In this document: positions 1-5,613 of the stretch, piece by piece
How the letters are laid out: every line of letters starts with the position of its first letter
Numbering within the stretch: position 1 is the stretch's first letter
Assembly (NCBI GenBank): GCA_900551715.1
Contig: URXG01000061.1
Location: 1 to 15,633 of the forward strand
DNA: 15,633 bases
DNA from: an uncultured Blautia sp.
GTDB lineage: Bacteria; Bacillota; Clostridia; Lachnospirales; Lachnospiraceae
Reading direction: 5' to 3'
Program-made: the position numbers and the translations under genes
The notes under the pieces: model-generated
Databases searched by the model: none
What the model saw: the letters and a program-made list of their open reading frames with translations, nothing else
What the model was told of the DNA's origin: nothing

Positions 1-46
1 GTGTTCGGGACTTTCACCCGTTAGAGCGCGCCCATGGCGCGCAAAC
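1..46 (-). mobile_element. 5' end of a group II intron, probably class C (cut by window edge)
   Basis: Seen: read on the minus strand, the segment starts GTTTG at position 46. It then forms a perfect 7-bp hairpin, GCGCGCC-ATG-GGCGCGC, and continues into the block GGGTGAAAGTCCCGAAC (17 to 1). Known: bacterial group II introns begin near GUGYG, and many carry GGGUGARAGUCCCGAAC at this distance from the 5' end. The Oceanobacillus iheyensis class C intron, as I remember it, aligns without gaps. Context: the proposed 5' splice point lies 8 bases after the stem of an intrinsic terminator on the same strand, the usual target of class C introns. Odd: GTTTG departs from GUGYG at the third base. The ribozyme core and any reverse transcriptase would lie to the left of the window, so activity cannot be judged. 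Confidence 0.7.
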
Positions 47-83
47 TAAAAATACGGTACACTCCTTCTCAGGGGGTGTACCG
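47..83 (-). terminator. Intrinsic terminator after the acidic membrane protein gene
   Basis: An 11-bp stem pairs 55-65 with 73-83, with one G-U pair and the 7-base loop TTCTCAG reading the plus strand. On the minus strand it is followed by the T-rich tract TATTTTTA (54 to 47). It closes the transcript of the gene ending at 152. On the plus strand the same hairpin is followed by CTTTTTATTT, so it could work in both directions. The group II intron appears to be inserted directly after the T-tract. Confidence 0.85.
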
Positions 84-99
84 CTTTTTATTTAGAAGT

Positions 100-144
100 T
101 TCGTAACTATTCAGCAGGTAGTGAGTGTACTGAACAGTTACGAA
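100..144. repeat. Long inverted repeat between the acidic-protein gene and its terminator
   Basis: Arms 100-114 and 130-144 pair over 15 bp around a 15-base loop. The single imperfect position (109/135) is an A-C mismatch on the plus strand but a G-U pair on the minus-strand RNA, so the RNA hairpin is continuous in the sense of the upstream gene. There is no T-tract after it on the minus strand. On the plus strand it is followed by GTTTCTTTT, which could make it a weak terminator for leftward-lying convergent transcription. One arm contains GTAACTGTTCA, which recurs at 15579-15589. Confidence 0.6.
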
Positions 145-151
145 GTTTCTT

Positions 152-511
152 TTACTGTTCTGCATCTGCTGCTTCCGGATCTTCCGTTGTTTCCTCTGCA
201 GCTTCTTCAGGTTTTTCTTCCTGGATTTCTTTTTCTACGGCTTTCTCTGCTTCTGCAGTTTCTGCTTCTTCTTCTACTGCTTTCTCAACAGCTTCTTCTG
301 CTTCTTCCCAGGAAGCAAAATCTTCTGACTCTTCTTTGGTTTCTTTTTTTGCTTCCGGCTCTGTTGCTTCTGTCTCTTCAAAATCATCAAAGTCTTCGTC
401 AAAATCCTCTTCCGGTTTCTTTCTGAGAATGGCTGCTGCCGCTGCTCCAGCTGCTACTGCTGCGGCTGCTCCTACTGCTACGAGACCCCAGTATTTGTTT
501 ATTTTTGCCAT
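152..511 (-). CDS. Small membrane-anchored, highly acidic protein, function unknown
   Basis: I do not recognise a named family. The 119-residue product has a short basic N-terminus (MAKINKYW), one Ala/Gly/Val-rich hydrophobic segment at about residues 9-28, then RKK. The remaining 85 or so residues are dominated by Glu and Asp with Ala, Thr and Lys. No catalytic motif or cysteine is visible, and the tail looks disordered or helical with high negative charge. The start is ATG at 511: an AAAGGAG site sits 9 bases upstream, whereas the in-frame TTG three codons earlier lies almost on top of that site. It follows sigH by 71 bases, has a candidate promoter of its own, and ends before a strong terminator. 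Topology cannot be decided from sequence. Low complexity and Ala-rich codons could inflate similarity searches. Confidence 0.8.
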   Translation of the reverse strand: MAKINKYWGLVAVGAAAAVAAGAAAAAILRKKPEEDFDEDFDDFEETEATEPEAKKETKEESEDFASWEEAEEAVEKAVEEEAETAEAEKAVEKEIQEEKPEEAAEETTEDPEAADAEQ

Positions 512-540
512 AATATGCAACTCCTTTCGTTTTATATTCT

Positions 541-567
541 ATTATATTCTGTCATTTTGAATGTAAA
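541..567 (-). promoter_or_regulatory. Candidate promoter for the acidic membrane protein gene
   Basis: On the minus strand a perfect TATAAT (546 to 541) lies about 30 bases before the start codon. TTTACA (567 to 562) is 15 bases upstream of it, or 17 bases from the overlapping alternative TAATAG. The spacing is not ideal, so the -35 is uncertain. I see no terminator between sigH and this gene, so readthrough from sigH is also possible. Confidence 0.5.
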
Positions 568-582
568 TCTGGAATAATTGTA

Positions 583-1185
583 CTACTTTTGCGATGAAAA
601 AGAAAGGGTAAAATTCCTTATTTTTCCACGCATCCGCTGAAGGGCATTATCGATGGACTTGGGCGATTTACCCATAATCCGGGCGATCTTTACATAGTTA
701 TATCCCCTCAGATAATAATCCAGCACTTTATTTTCCATAGGACTTAATGCATCTTTAATCTCCTGCTCCAGTGCCCTGGTGCTTTCCTGATCAATAATAA
801 TACTCTCCGGATCCTCTGACCAGCCAACGGTTTCCATTCCCTCACTGTCATCTTCCTGACTGAGGGAAATATAGGAATTCAATGGCATATGTTTCTGACG
901 GTTGGAATTCTGAATGGCACTGTACAACTGTCGGTCAATACAAAGCCCTGCAAAAGTCTGAAAAGAAGCGTTTCGGTCTGGCTGATAATTCTGTACTGCT
1001 TTAAACAGTCCAATCATGCCTTCCTGGATCAGATCATCGGTTTCTCCGCCCATCAGATACATGGTTCTGGCTTTTTTTCGTACAAATTCCTTATACTTTT
1101 CCATCAGGTAATCTGAAACTTCGCTCTCTCCCTTTCGGAGCATGACGATCAGTTCTTCATCACTGTACTGTTCATAATGGCTCAT
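583..1185 (-). CDS. sigH: RNA polymerase sigma factor SigH (Spo0H-like)
   Basis: This is a sigma-70 family factor of 200 residues, near the usual length of Bacillus SigH. Region 2 spans about residues 22-107, with DDLIQEGMIGLFKAV at 50-64 for core binding and -10 recognition, followed by RQKHMPLNSYISL (96-108), a segment closely like Bacillus SigH. Region 4 spans about 140-190 and ends in the helix-turn-helix KSIDNALQRMRGKI (176-189). SigH directs early stationary-phase, sporulation or competence genes in Bacillota; which of these applies here is not visible. It is the last gene of the egsA-ispF-cysS-mrnC-rlmB operon, 27 bases after rlmB, with AAAGGA before the ATG. The order matches the Bacillus cysS-mrnC-rlmB-sigH neighbourhood, except that the yacP/rae1 gene usually between rlmB and sigH is absent. 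Confidence 0.95.
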   Translation of the reverse strand: MSHYEQYSDEELIVMLRKGESEVSDYLMEKYKEFVRKKARTMYLMGGETDDLIQEGMIGLFKAVQNYQPDRNASFQTFAGLCIDRQLYSAIQNSNRQKHMPLNSYISLSQEDDSEGMETVGWSEDPESIIIDQESTRALEQEIKDALSPMENKVLDYYLRGYNYVKIARIMGKSPKSIDNALQRMRGKIRNFTLSFSSQK

Positions 1186-1212
1186 AAGTTTTTCCTTTTC
1201 TGAACCTGCAGT

Positions 1213-1950
1213 TTATTTTTGCTGAAAACGCTGTCTGACGATCTCATATGCCAGAACGCCGGCTGCCACAGACGCATTCAGGGAATCAATATCACCTTTC
1301 ATTGGAATAGAAGCTGTAAAATCACAGGCTTCTCTTACAAGACGGCTGACACCCTCTCCTTCATTTCCGATAACAAGTCCGATAGGGCCTGTCAAATTCA
1401 GCTGATACATGGTATCTCCGCCCATATCTGCACATACAAACCAGATTCCCTTTTCTTTCAGTTCTTCAATCGTGCGAACCAGATTCGTAACTTTGGCTAC
1501 CGGAGTATAGTTGATGGCACCTGCTGAAGTCTTAGCTACTGTGGAAGTCAGACCAACTGCACGTCTCTTGGGAATGATCACGCCATGAGCACCTGCCAGA
1601 TTGGCTGTACGGATAATTGCTCCCAGGTTGTGAGGATCTTCCACATTGTCAAGAAGAAAGATAAAAGGCGGTTCCCCCTTTTCTTCTGCTTTGGCAAGAA
1701 TATCTTCTACTGTTGCATATTCATAAGCTGCCACCTGGGCGATCACACCCTGATGTGCTCTTGTTTCGCTTAACTGATCCAGTCTTTCTTTTGAAACATA
1801 GTTGATAATGGTATCTGTCTTACGTGCTTCTCTGGCAATGGTACGGACCGGTCCGTCCTGGCAACCATCCAGAATGAAAAGTTTATCTACACATTTGCCT
1901 GAACGAAAAGCTTCCAGTACTGCGTTACGTCCTTCTATCTGTTCACTCAT
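1213..1950 (-). CDS. rlmB: 23S rRNA (guanosine-2'-O)-methyltransferase RlmB
   Basis: This is a SpoU/TrmH-family SAM-dependent methyltransferase of 245 residues, the normal family length. It is expected to methylate the 2'-OH of a P-loop guanosine in 23S rRNA (G2251 in E. coli). The N-terminal substrate-binding domain begins IEGRNAVLEAF (5-15). The trefoil-knot catalytic domain carries motif 1 DNVEDPHNLGAIIRTA (101-116), motif 2 VIGNEGEGVS (193-202) and motif 3 IDSLNASVAAGV (221-232). The ATG overlaps the mrnC stop as ATGA, so the two genes are probably translationally coupled. The RBS GGAGAAG lies inside mrnC. The paralogue that modifies tRNA (TrmH) is less likely because of the RlmB-type N-terminal domain and the mrnC/cysS context. 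Confidence 0.94.
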   Translation of the reverse strand: MSEQIEGRNAVLEAFRSGKCVDKLFILDGCQDGPVRTIAREARKTDTIINYVSKERLDQLSETRAHQGVIAQVAAYEYATVEDILAKAEEKGEPPFIFLLDNVEDPHNLGAIIRTANLAGAHGVIIPKRRAVGLTSTVAKTSAGAINYTPVAKVTNLVRTIEELKEKGIWFVCADMGGDTMYQLNLTGPIGLVIGNEGEGVSRLVREACDFTASIPMKGDIDSLNASVAAGVLAYEIVRQRFQQK

Positions 1951-2372
1951 AATAATTCTTCTCCAATTCCTTTGCGGACTAAAGTGATCATTCTCTCATA
2001 ATCTTCTTTCAGATACAGATATCCCATAAGAGCCTCAAATCCTGTAGCTCTTCTGTAATCTGCCATTGTTGCATGTTTTGCCATTGTAGGAGAATGGGCG
2101 TTACGCCCTCTCCTGTATATGTCATGTTCCTCCTGAGTCAGCTCTTCTTCGATTTTTTCGATGATGGCTGACTGTGCTGCTGCCTTTACCAGACTGCTGG
2201 CTTTTTTATGAAGTCTGTTTACCGGGCAGTTTCCTTTCTTTACCAGAATAGTACGGATGATCAGTTCATAAACCCCATCTCCGATATACGCCAGAGTAAG
2301 TGGCGAATAACTTCTGATATCTTGATCTTCCAGATGGAACAACTCTTTCATCTGCATCAGATACGTTTCCAT
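1947..2372 (-). CDS. mrnC: Mini-ribonuclease III (23S rRNA maturation)
   Basis: This 141-residue protein is an RNase III catalytic domain without the double-stranded RNA-binding domain, as in Bacillus MrnC, which trims 23S rRNA precursor ends in 50S particles. The signature TLAYIGDGVYE (26-36) contains the catalytic Asp32. The C-terminal half holds the second acidic helix in YRRATGFEALMGYLYL. The first 16 bases overlap the 3' end of cysS, and the 3' end overlaps rlmB by 4 bases, so the gene is tightly embedded in the operon. The RBS is AGAAGGTG, just before ATG at 2372. Location between cysS and rlmB is the classical Bacillota arrangement. Confidence 0.94.
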   Translation of the reverse strand: METYLMQMKELFHLEDQDIRSYSPLTLAYIGDGVYELIIRTILVKKGNCPVNRLHKKASSLVKAAAQSAIIEKIEEELTQEEHDIYRRGRNAHSPTMAKHATMADYRRATGFEALMGYLYLKEDYERMITLVRKGIGEELL

Positions 2373-3766
2373 TTTACACCTTCTCTAGTATCTTTCAGTT
2401 CGATTCCCTTTTCCAGAAGCAGTCCTCTGATCTCATCTGCTCTTGCGAAATCTTTGTTCTTTCTTGCTGCCTGACGTTCTGCAATAAGATTTTCGATCTC
2501 TTCATCCAGAATTTCTTCTTTTTTATCCAGGTTCAGACCCAGCACACCACAGAGTTTTTCCATAAGTTCCAGTGTGGCAGAAGCAAATTCTGCGGAATTA
2601 TCTTCCTGTACATGGATATTTGCAAATTTAACCAGATCAAAAATAGCTGCCAGTGCATCTGCTGTATTGAAGTCGTCTTCCATTGCTTCTTCGAATTTGG
2701 TTACAAAAGTCTGTTCTTCTTTCAGAAGTGCTTTCTCTGCATCTGTTGCTTCCTGTACGACAGCTGCTGCCTTACGGTCACGAAGTCTTGCTGCTGCATC
2801 TGTAATTCTTTCCAGTGCATTCTTGGAAGACTCCATAAGATCTGCACTGAAATTCAGTGGACTTCTGTAATGTGCATTCAACATAAAGAATCTCAGCACC
2901 TGAAGATCATACTGCTCACTGATTTCACGAACAGTACGGAAGTTGCCAAGGGATTTGGACATCTTACGGTTATCAATATTCAGGAATGCATTATGCATCC
3001 AGTATCTTGCAAAAGTCTTGCCATTGCAGCATTCGCTCTGTGCGATCTCATTCTCATGATGAGGGAAGATAAGGTCTTCTCCACCTGCATGGATATCGAT
3101 TTCTTCGCCAAGATATTTCTTTGACATTACAGAGCACTCAATATGCCATCCCGGTCTTCCGTCGCACCATGGAGATTTCCAGAAAGGCTCTCCTTCTTTC
3201 TTTGGTTTCCAGAGTACAAAATCCAGTGGATCTTCTTTCTGATCCTCGCCGGATACCTGAAGAGAACGGAAACCGGATTGAAGATCATCCAGATTTTTAT
3301 GTGAAAGTTTACCGTATTCATTAAATTTCTTTACTCTGAAATAAACAGTACCATCTGCCGCTGCATAAGCATATCCTTTGTCAATAAGGGTCTGGATCAT
3401 ATCGATCATTCCGTCAATTTCCTGTGTTGCCAGCGGATGTGTGGTTGCAGGCTTTACATTCATACCTGCCATATCTTTTTTGCATTCTGCAATATATCTC
3501 TGGGAAACTTCGTCTGCACTTACCCCTTCTTCAATTGCCTTCTTGATGATCTTATCATCTACATCTGTAAAGTTGGACACATAATTGACTTCATATCCTT
3601 TATATTCCAGGTATCGGCGTACTGTATCAAAAATGATCATCGGTCTTGCATTTCCGATGTGGATCAGATTATATACAGTAGGTCCGCATACATACATCCG
3701 TACCTTGCCCTCTTCCAGAGGTACAAACTCTTCTTTTCTGCGGGTCATTGTATTAAAAAGTTTCAT
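2357..3766 (-). CDS. cysS: Cysteine--tRNA ligase
   Basis: This class I aminoacyl-tRNA synthetase of 469 residues charges tRNA-Cys with cysteine, in the cytoplasm, as a monomer. The HIGH motif is HIGN (36-39) and the second signature is KMSKS (268-272). The zinc site that selects the cysteine thiol is complete: Cys27, Cys211, His236 and Glu240 (in FPHHENE). The HIECS block (208-212) and the C-terminal helical anticodon-binding region are present, so the enzyme appears full length. The start is ATG at 3766 with GGAGG eight bases upstream. It follows ispF by 22 bases and overlaps mrnC by 16. I see no T-box leader in the window; expression should come from the egsA promoter. Confidence 0.97.
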   Translation of the reverse strand: MKLFNTMTRRKEEFVPLEEGKVRMYVCGPTVYNLIHIGNARPMIIFDTVRRYLEYKGYEVNYVSNFTDVDDKIIKKAIEEGVSADEVSQRYIAECKKDMAGMNVKPATTHPLATQEIDGMIDMIQTLIDKGYAYAAADGTVYFRVKKFNEYGKLSHKNLDDLQSGFRSLQVSGEDQKEDPLDFVLWKPKKEGEPFWKSPWCDGRPGWHIECSVMSKKYLGEEIDIHAGGEDLIFPHHENEIAQSECCNGKTFARYWMHNAFLNIDNRKMSKSLGNFRTVREISEQYDLQVLRFFMLNAHYRSPLNFSADLMESSKNALERITDAAARLRDRKAAAVVQEATDAEKALLKEEQTFVTKFEEAMEDDFNTADALAAIFDLVKFANIHVQEDNSAEFASATLELMEKLCGVLGLNLDKKEEILDEEIENLIAERQAARKNKDFARADEIRGLLLEKGIELKDTREGVKWKRI

Positions 3767-3788
3767 TTCTCTTTCCTCCGATCATGTT

Positions 3789-4256
3789 TTATATAAGAAG
3801 GCAGATTGCCTGAGCAGAAATGCCCTCCTGTCTTCCTGTAAATCCAAGTCCCTCTTCTGTGGTTGCCTTGATATTAAGGCTGGATTCCGGTATTCCCATA
3901 GCTTCTGCCATATTTTTGCGCATCTGTGGAATATGAGGTGCCATCTTTGGTTTCTGAGCAATGATGGTCGCATCAATATTGCCAATAGTATAACCATTTT
4001 CTTTCAGAAGCTCCGCTACATGGACCAACAGTTTTACACTGGAAATTCCCTTATAAGCCGGATCTGTATCCGGAAAATGCTTCCCGATATCTCCCAGTGC
4101 AGCAGCACCCAGAAGGGCATCCATGACTGCGTGAATCAGTACATCCGCATCTGAATGCCCAAGAAGACCTTTTTCCCAGGGAATGTTCACTCCCCCAAGG
4201 ATCAGATCTCTGCCTTCTGTCAGCTTATGTACATCATATCCCATTCCTATTCTCAT
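3789..4256 (-). CDS. ispF: 2-C-methyl-D-erythritol 2,4-cyclodiphosphate synthase IspF
   Basis: This enzyme converts 4-diphosphocytidyl-methylerythritol 2-phosphate to the 2,4-cyclodiphosphate and CMP in the MEP route to isoprenoids. At 155 residues it has the standard trimeric-enzyme length. Metal ligands are Asp8 and His10 in GMGYDVH (4-10) and His42. The family signature SDADVLIHAVMDALLGAA (35-52) is intact, followed by GDIGKHFPDTDP (55-66). The C-terminal TTEEGLGFTGRQEGI block for the CDP site is also present. The ATG overlaps the egsA stop by 4 bases, with AAAGGAG inside egsA, suggesting translational coupling. It stands alone here: ispD, often next to or fused with ispF, is not in the window. 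Confidence 0.97.
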   Translation of the reverse strand: MRIGMGYDVHKLTEGRDLILGGVNIPWEKGLLGHSDADVLIHAVMDALLGAAALGDIGKHFPDTDPAYKGISSVKLLVHVAELLKENGYTIGNIDATIIAQKPKMAPHIPQMRKNMAEAMGIPESSLNIKATTEEGLGFTGRQEGISAQAICLLI

Positions 4257-5533
4257 GCTTGCTCTCCTTTAATATCCAGCATTTTACTTATTCTCAAAAG
4301 ACTCAGCTGGTTTCTCATATAAGGTGCCAGTTTCAGACTCAAAGGAACAATATCCTCAGAAAGTCCAATATCATATACACGGTATTTACATCCTGCTTTT
4401 TTCAGTGCCTGAAGAAGTTCTTCTTCTCTTGGAAGTTCCTCTATAAGATCTGCGATTTCTGAAAGACAGGATTCTAGTCTCTGTGGGCTGATTCCACTCA
4501 GTGGCTCCGGATCATTTTCTTTCTGAACCTCTCTGAGAAGATTTTTTTCTCCAAAAGTAGCTTCCAGTGCTTCTCTGTCATCTTTCGGACAGCTTCGCAC
4601 CTGACAGCGTCCTTCCCGGATAGCTCTTGCAATCCGGTTATATTCTCTCAGTACCAGAAGTGTCCCCACAGATACCATCTCTCCGTGAACGGCATCCAGA
4701 TGTCCATTGATCACTTCCATTTCCCAGAGACATGCCAGATGATGCTCTGCTCCATCTGCGGGCCGGGAATTATCTGCCATCTGTACAGCCAGTCCTGAAA
4801 GGATCAGTCCGTACATCAGCTTCTCACAGTCTCCCTCATCCCCTTCTTCAATATCACGAAGACAGGATTTCACTGTTTTGAGTACTTTTTCTTCCAATTC
4901 TATGATTTCATCACAAATATATTCATCGGTGAGTAGATGTGCGATCTTCCAGTCTGTAAGACAGACATATTTGCCAAAAAGGTCTGACACCCCTGCTGCT
5001 GTAAGACGCCTGGGTGCATGGGCAAATATTCTGGTGTCTGCAAACACTGCAACCGGCGGATGTGCCTTAAGAGCTTTTTTCAGTCCGTTCCATGTCATGG
5101 CAGCCTTCGCTGACACAAATCTGTCTGTGCTTGCTGCTGTAGGAACAGATACAAAGGGAATCTTGTACCGAAAAGCTATATATCTGCTGATGTCATGAAT
5201 GGTGCCTGAACCTACTGCAAGGATCAGATCTATGTCTTCATCCATATAGTTCTCTACAATCTCCACTGCATGTTGATCTGCATGAAGATCTTCTGCATCC
5301 AGAACCAGGACCTGACATCGGTCATATATATCTTCCATAATTTCTTCTGTTACTTTACATGTATTGGTATCACAGATAAGAAGGGGTGAAATATATTGCT
5401 TCAGAAAACCATCTGACATGGCTTCTTCCAGTTTCTCTATCGCTCCCTCTTCTATCAAAATTTCCCTTACTTCTATGTGGTGCTCTTTCCCACACCTGCA
5501 AGGTCGGGCAAAGTCATCCGTATCGACTCGCAT
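4253..5533 (-). CDS. egsA: sn-glycerol-1-phosphate dehydrogenase (EgsA/AraM family)
   Basis: This 426-residue protein belongs to the iron-containing alcohol dehydrogenase fold, G1PDH branch. Such enzymes reduce dihydroxyacetone phosphate to sn-glycerol 1-phosphate with NAD(P)H. In Bacillus the product feeds heptaprenylglyceryl phosphate made by PcrB; in archaea it is the lipid backbone. The dinucleotide loop is AVGSGTIHD (106-114). Metal ligands match Bacillus AraM: Asp184 in GVSDLFGKY, His265 in AEHHLACLWEM, and His283 in VHGEM. SRPADGAEHH (256-265) is a family hallmark. An N-terminal extension with the Cys/His-rich segment RPCRCGKEHH (10-19) is longer than I expect for Bacillus AraM and is unexplained. 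The ATG has AGGAGG 12 bases upstream. It is the first gene of the operon, with a consensus promoter in front. A glycerol dehydrogenase is less likely because of the SRPADG/EHH block. Confidence 0.92.
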   Translation of the reverse strand: MRVDTDDFARPCRCGKEHHIEVREILIEEGAIEKLEEAMSDGFLKQYISPLLICDTNTCKVTEEIMEDIYDRCQVLVLDAEDLHADQHAVEIVENYMDEDIDLILAVGSGTIHDISRYIAFRYKIPFVSVPTAASTDRFVSAKAAMTWNGLKKALKAHPPVAVFADTRIFAHAPRRLTAAGVSDLFGKYVCLTDWKIAHLLTDEYICDEIIELEEKVLKTVKSCLRDIEEGDEGDCEKLMYGLILSGLAVQMADNSRPADGAEHHLACLWEMEVINGHLDAVHGEMVSVGTLLVLREYNRIARAIREGRCQVRSCPKDDREALEATFGEKNLLREVQKENDPEPLSGISPQRLESCLSEIADLIEELPREEELLQALKKAGCKYRVYDIGLSEDIVPLSLKLAPYMRNQLSLLRISKMLDIKGEQA

Positions 5534-5562
5534 GTAATTCTCTCCTCCTGATTTTTATAGTT

Positions 5563-5573
5563 ACTGTTACAGT
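5563..5573. promoter_or_regulatory. Operator-like palindrome at the egsA transcription start
   Basis: ACTGTTACAGT is a perfect 5-bp inverted repeat around one central base. It covers the expected start of transcription, 6 bases downstream of the -10 box of the egsA promoter. This is a typical repressor position, but I cannot name a regulator. A palindrome of this size could also occur by chance. Confidence 0.35.
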
Positions 5574-5578
5574 TCGCT

Positions 5579-5607
5579 ATTATACATGATTCTCCTGCAA
5601 AAAGCAA
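5579..5607 (-). promoter_or_regulatory. Promoter of the egsA-ispF-cysS-mrnC-rlmB-sigH operon
   Basis: On the minus strand TTGCTT (5607 to 5602) and a perfect TATAAT (5584 to 5579) are separated by exactly 17 bases. The -10 is preceded by TG at the extended -10 position. Transcription should start near 5572, leaving a leader of about 40 bases before the egsA RBS, too short for a riboswitch. Confidence 0.8.
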
Positions 5608-5613
5608 CGAAAG

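Noticed and set aside
34..426. Long plus-strand open frame opposite the acidic protein gene
   Set aside because: It is the Leu/Ser-rich mirror of the Glu/Ala-rich minus-strand gene, has no ribosome-binding site, and crosses the intron edge, the terminator and the hairpin.
3127..3321. Minus-strand open frame inside cysS in another frame
   Set aside because: It lies wholly within the intact cysS gene, has no RBS, and its translation resembles no protein family.
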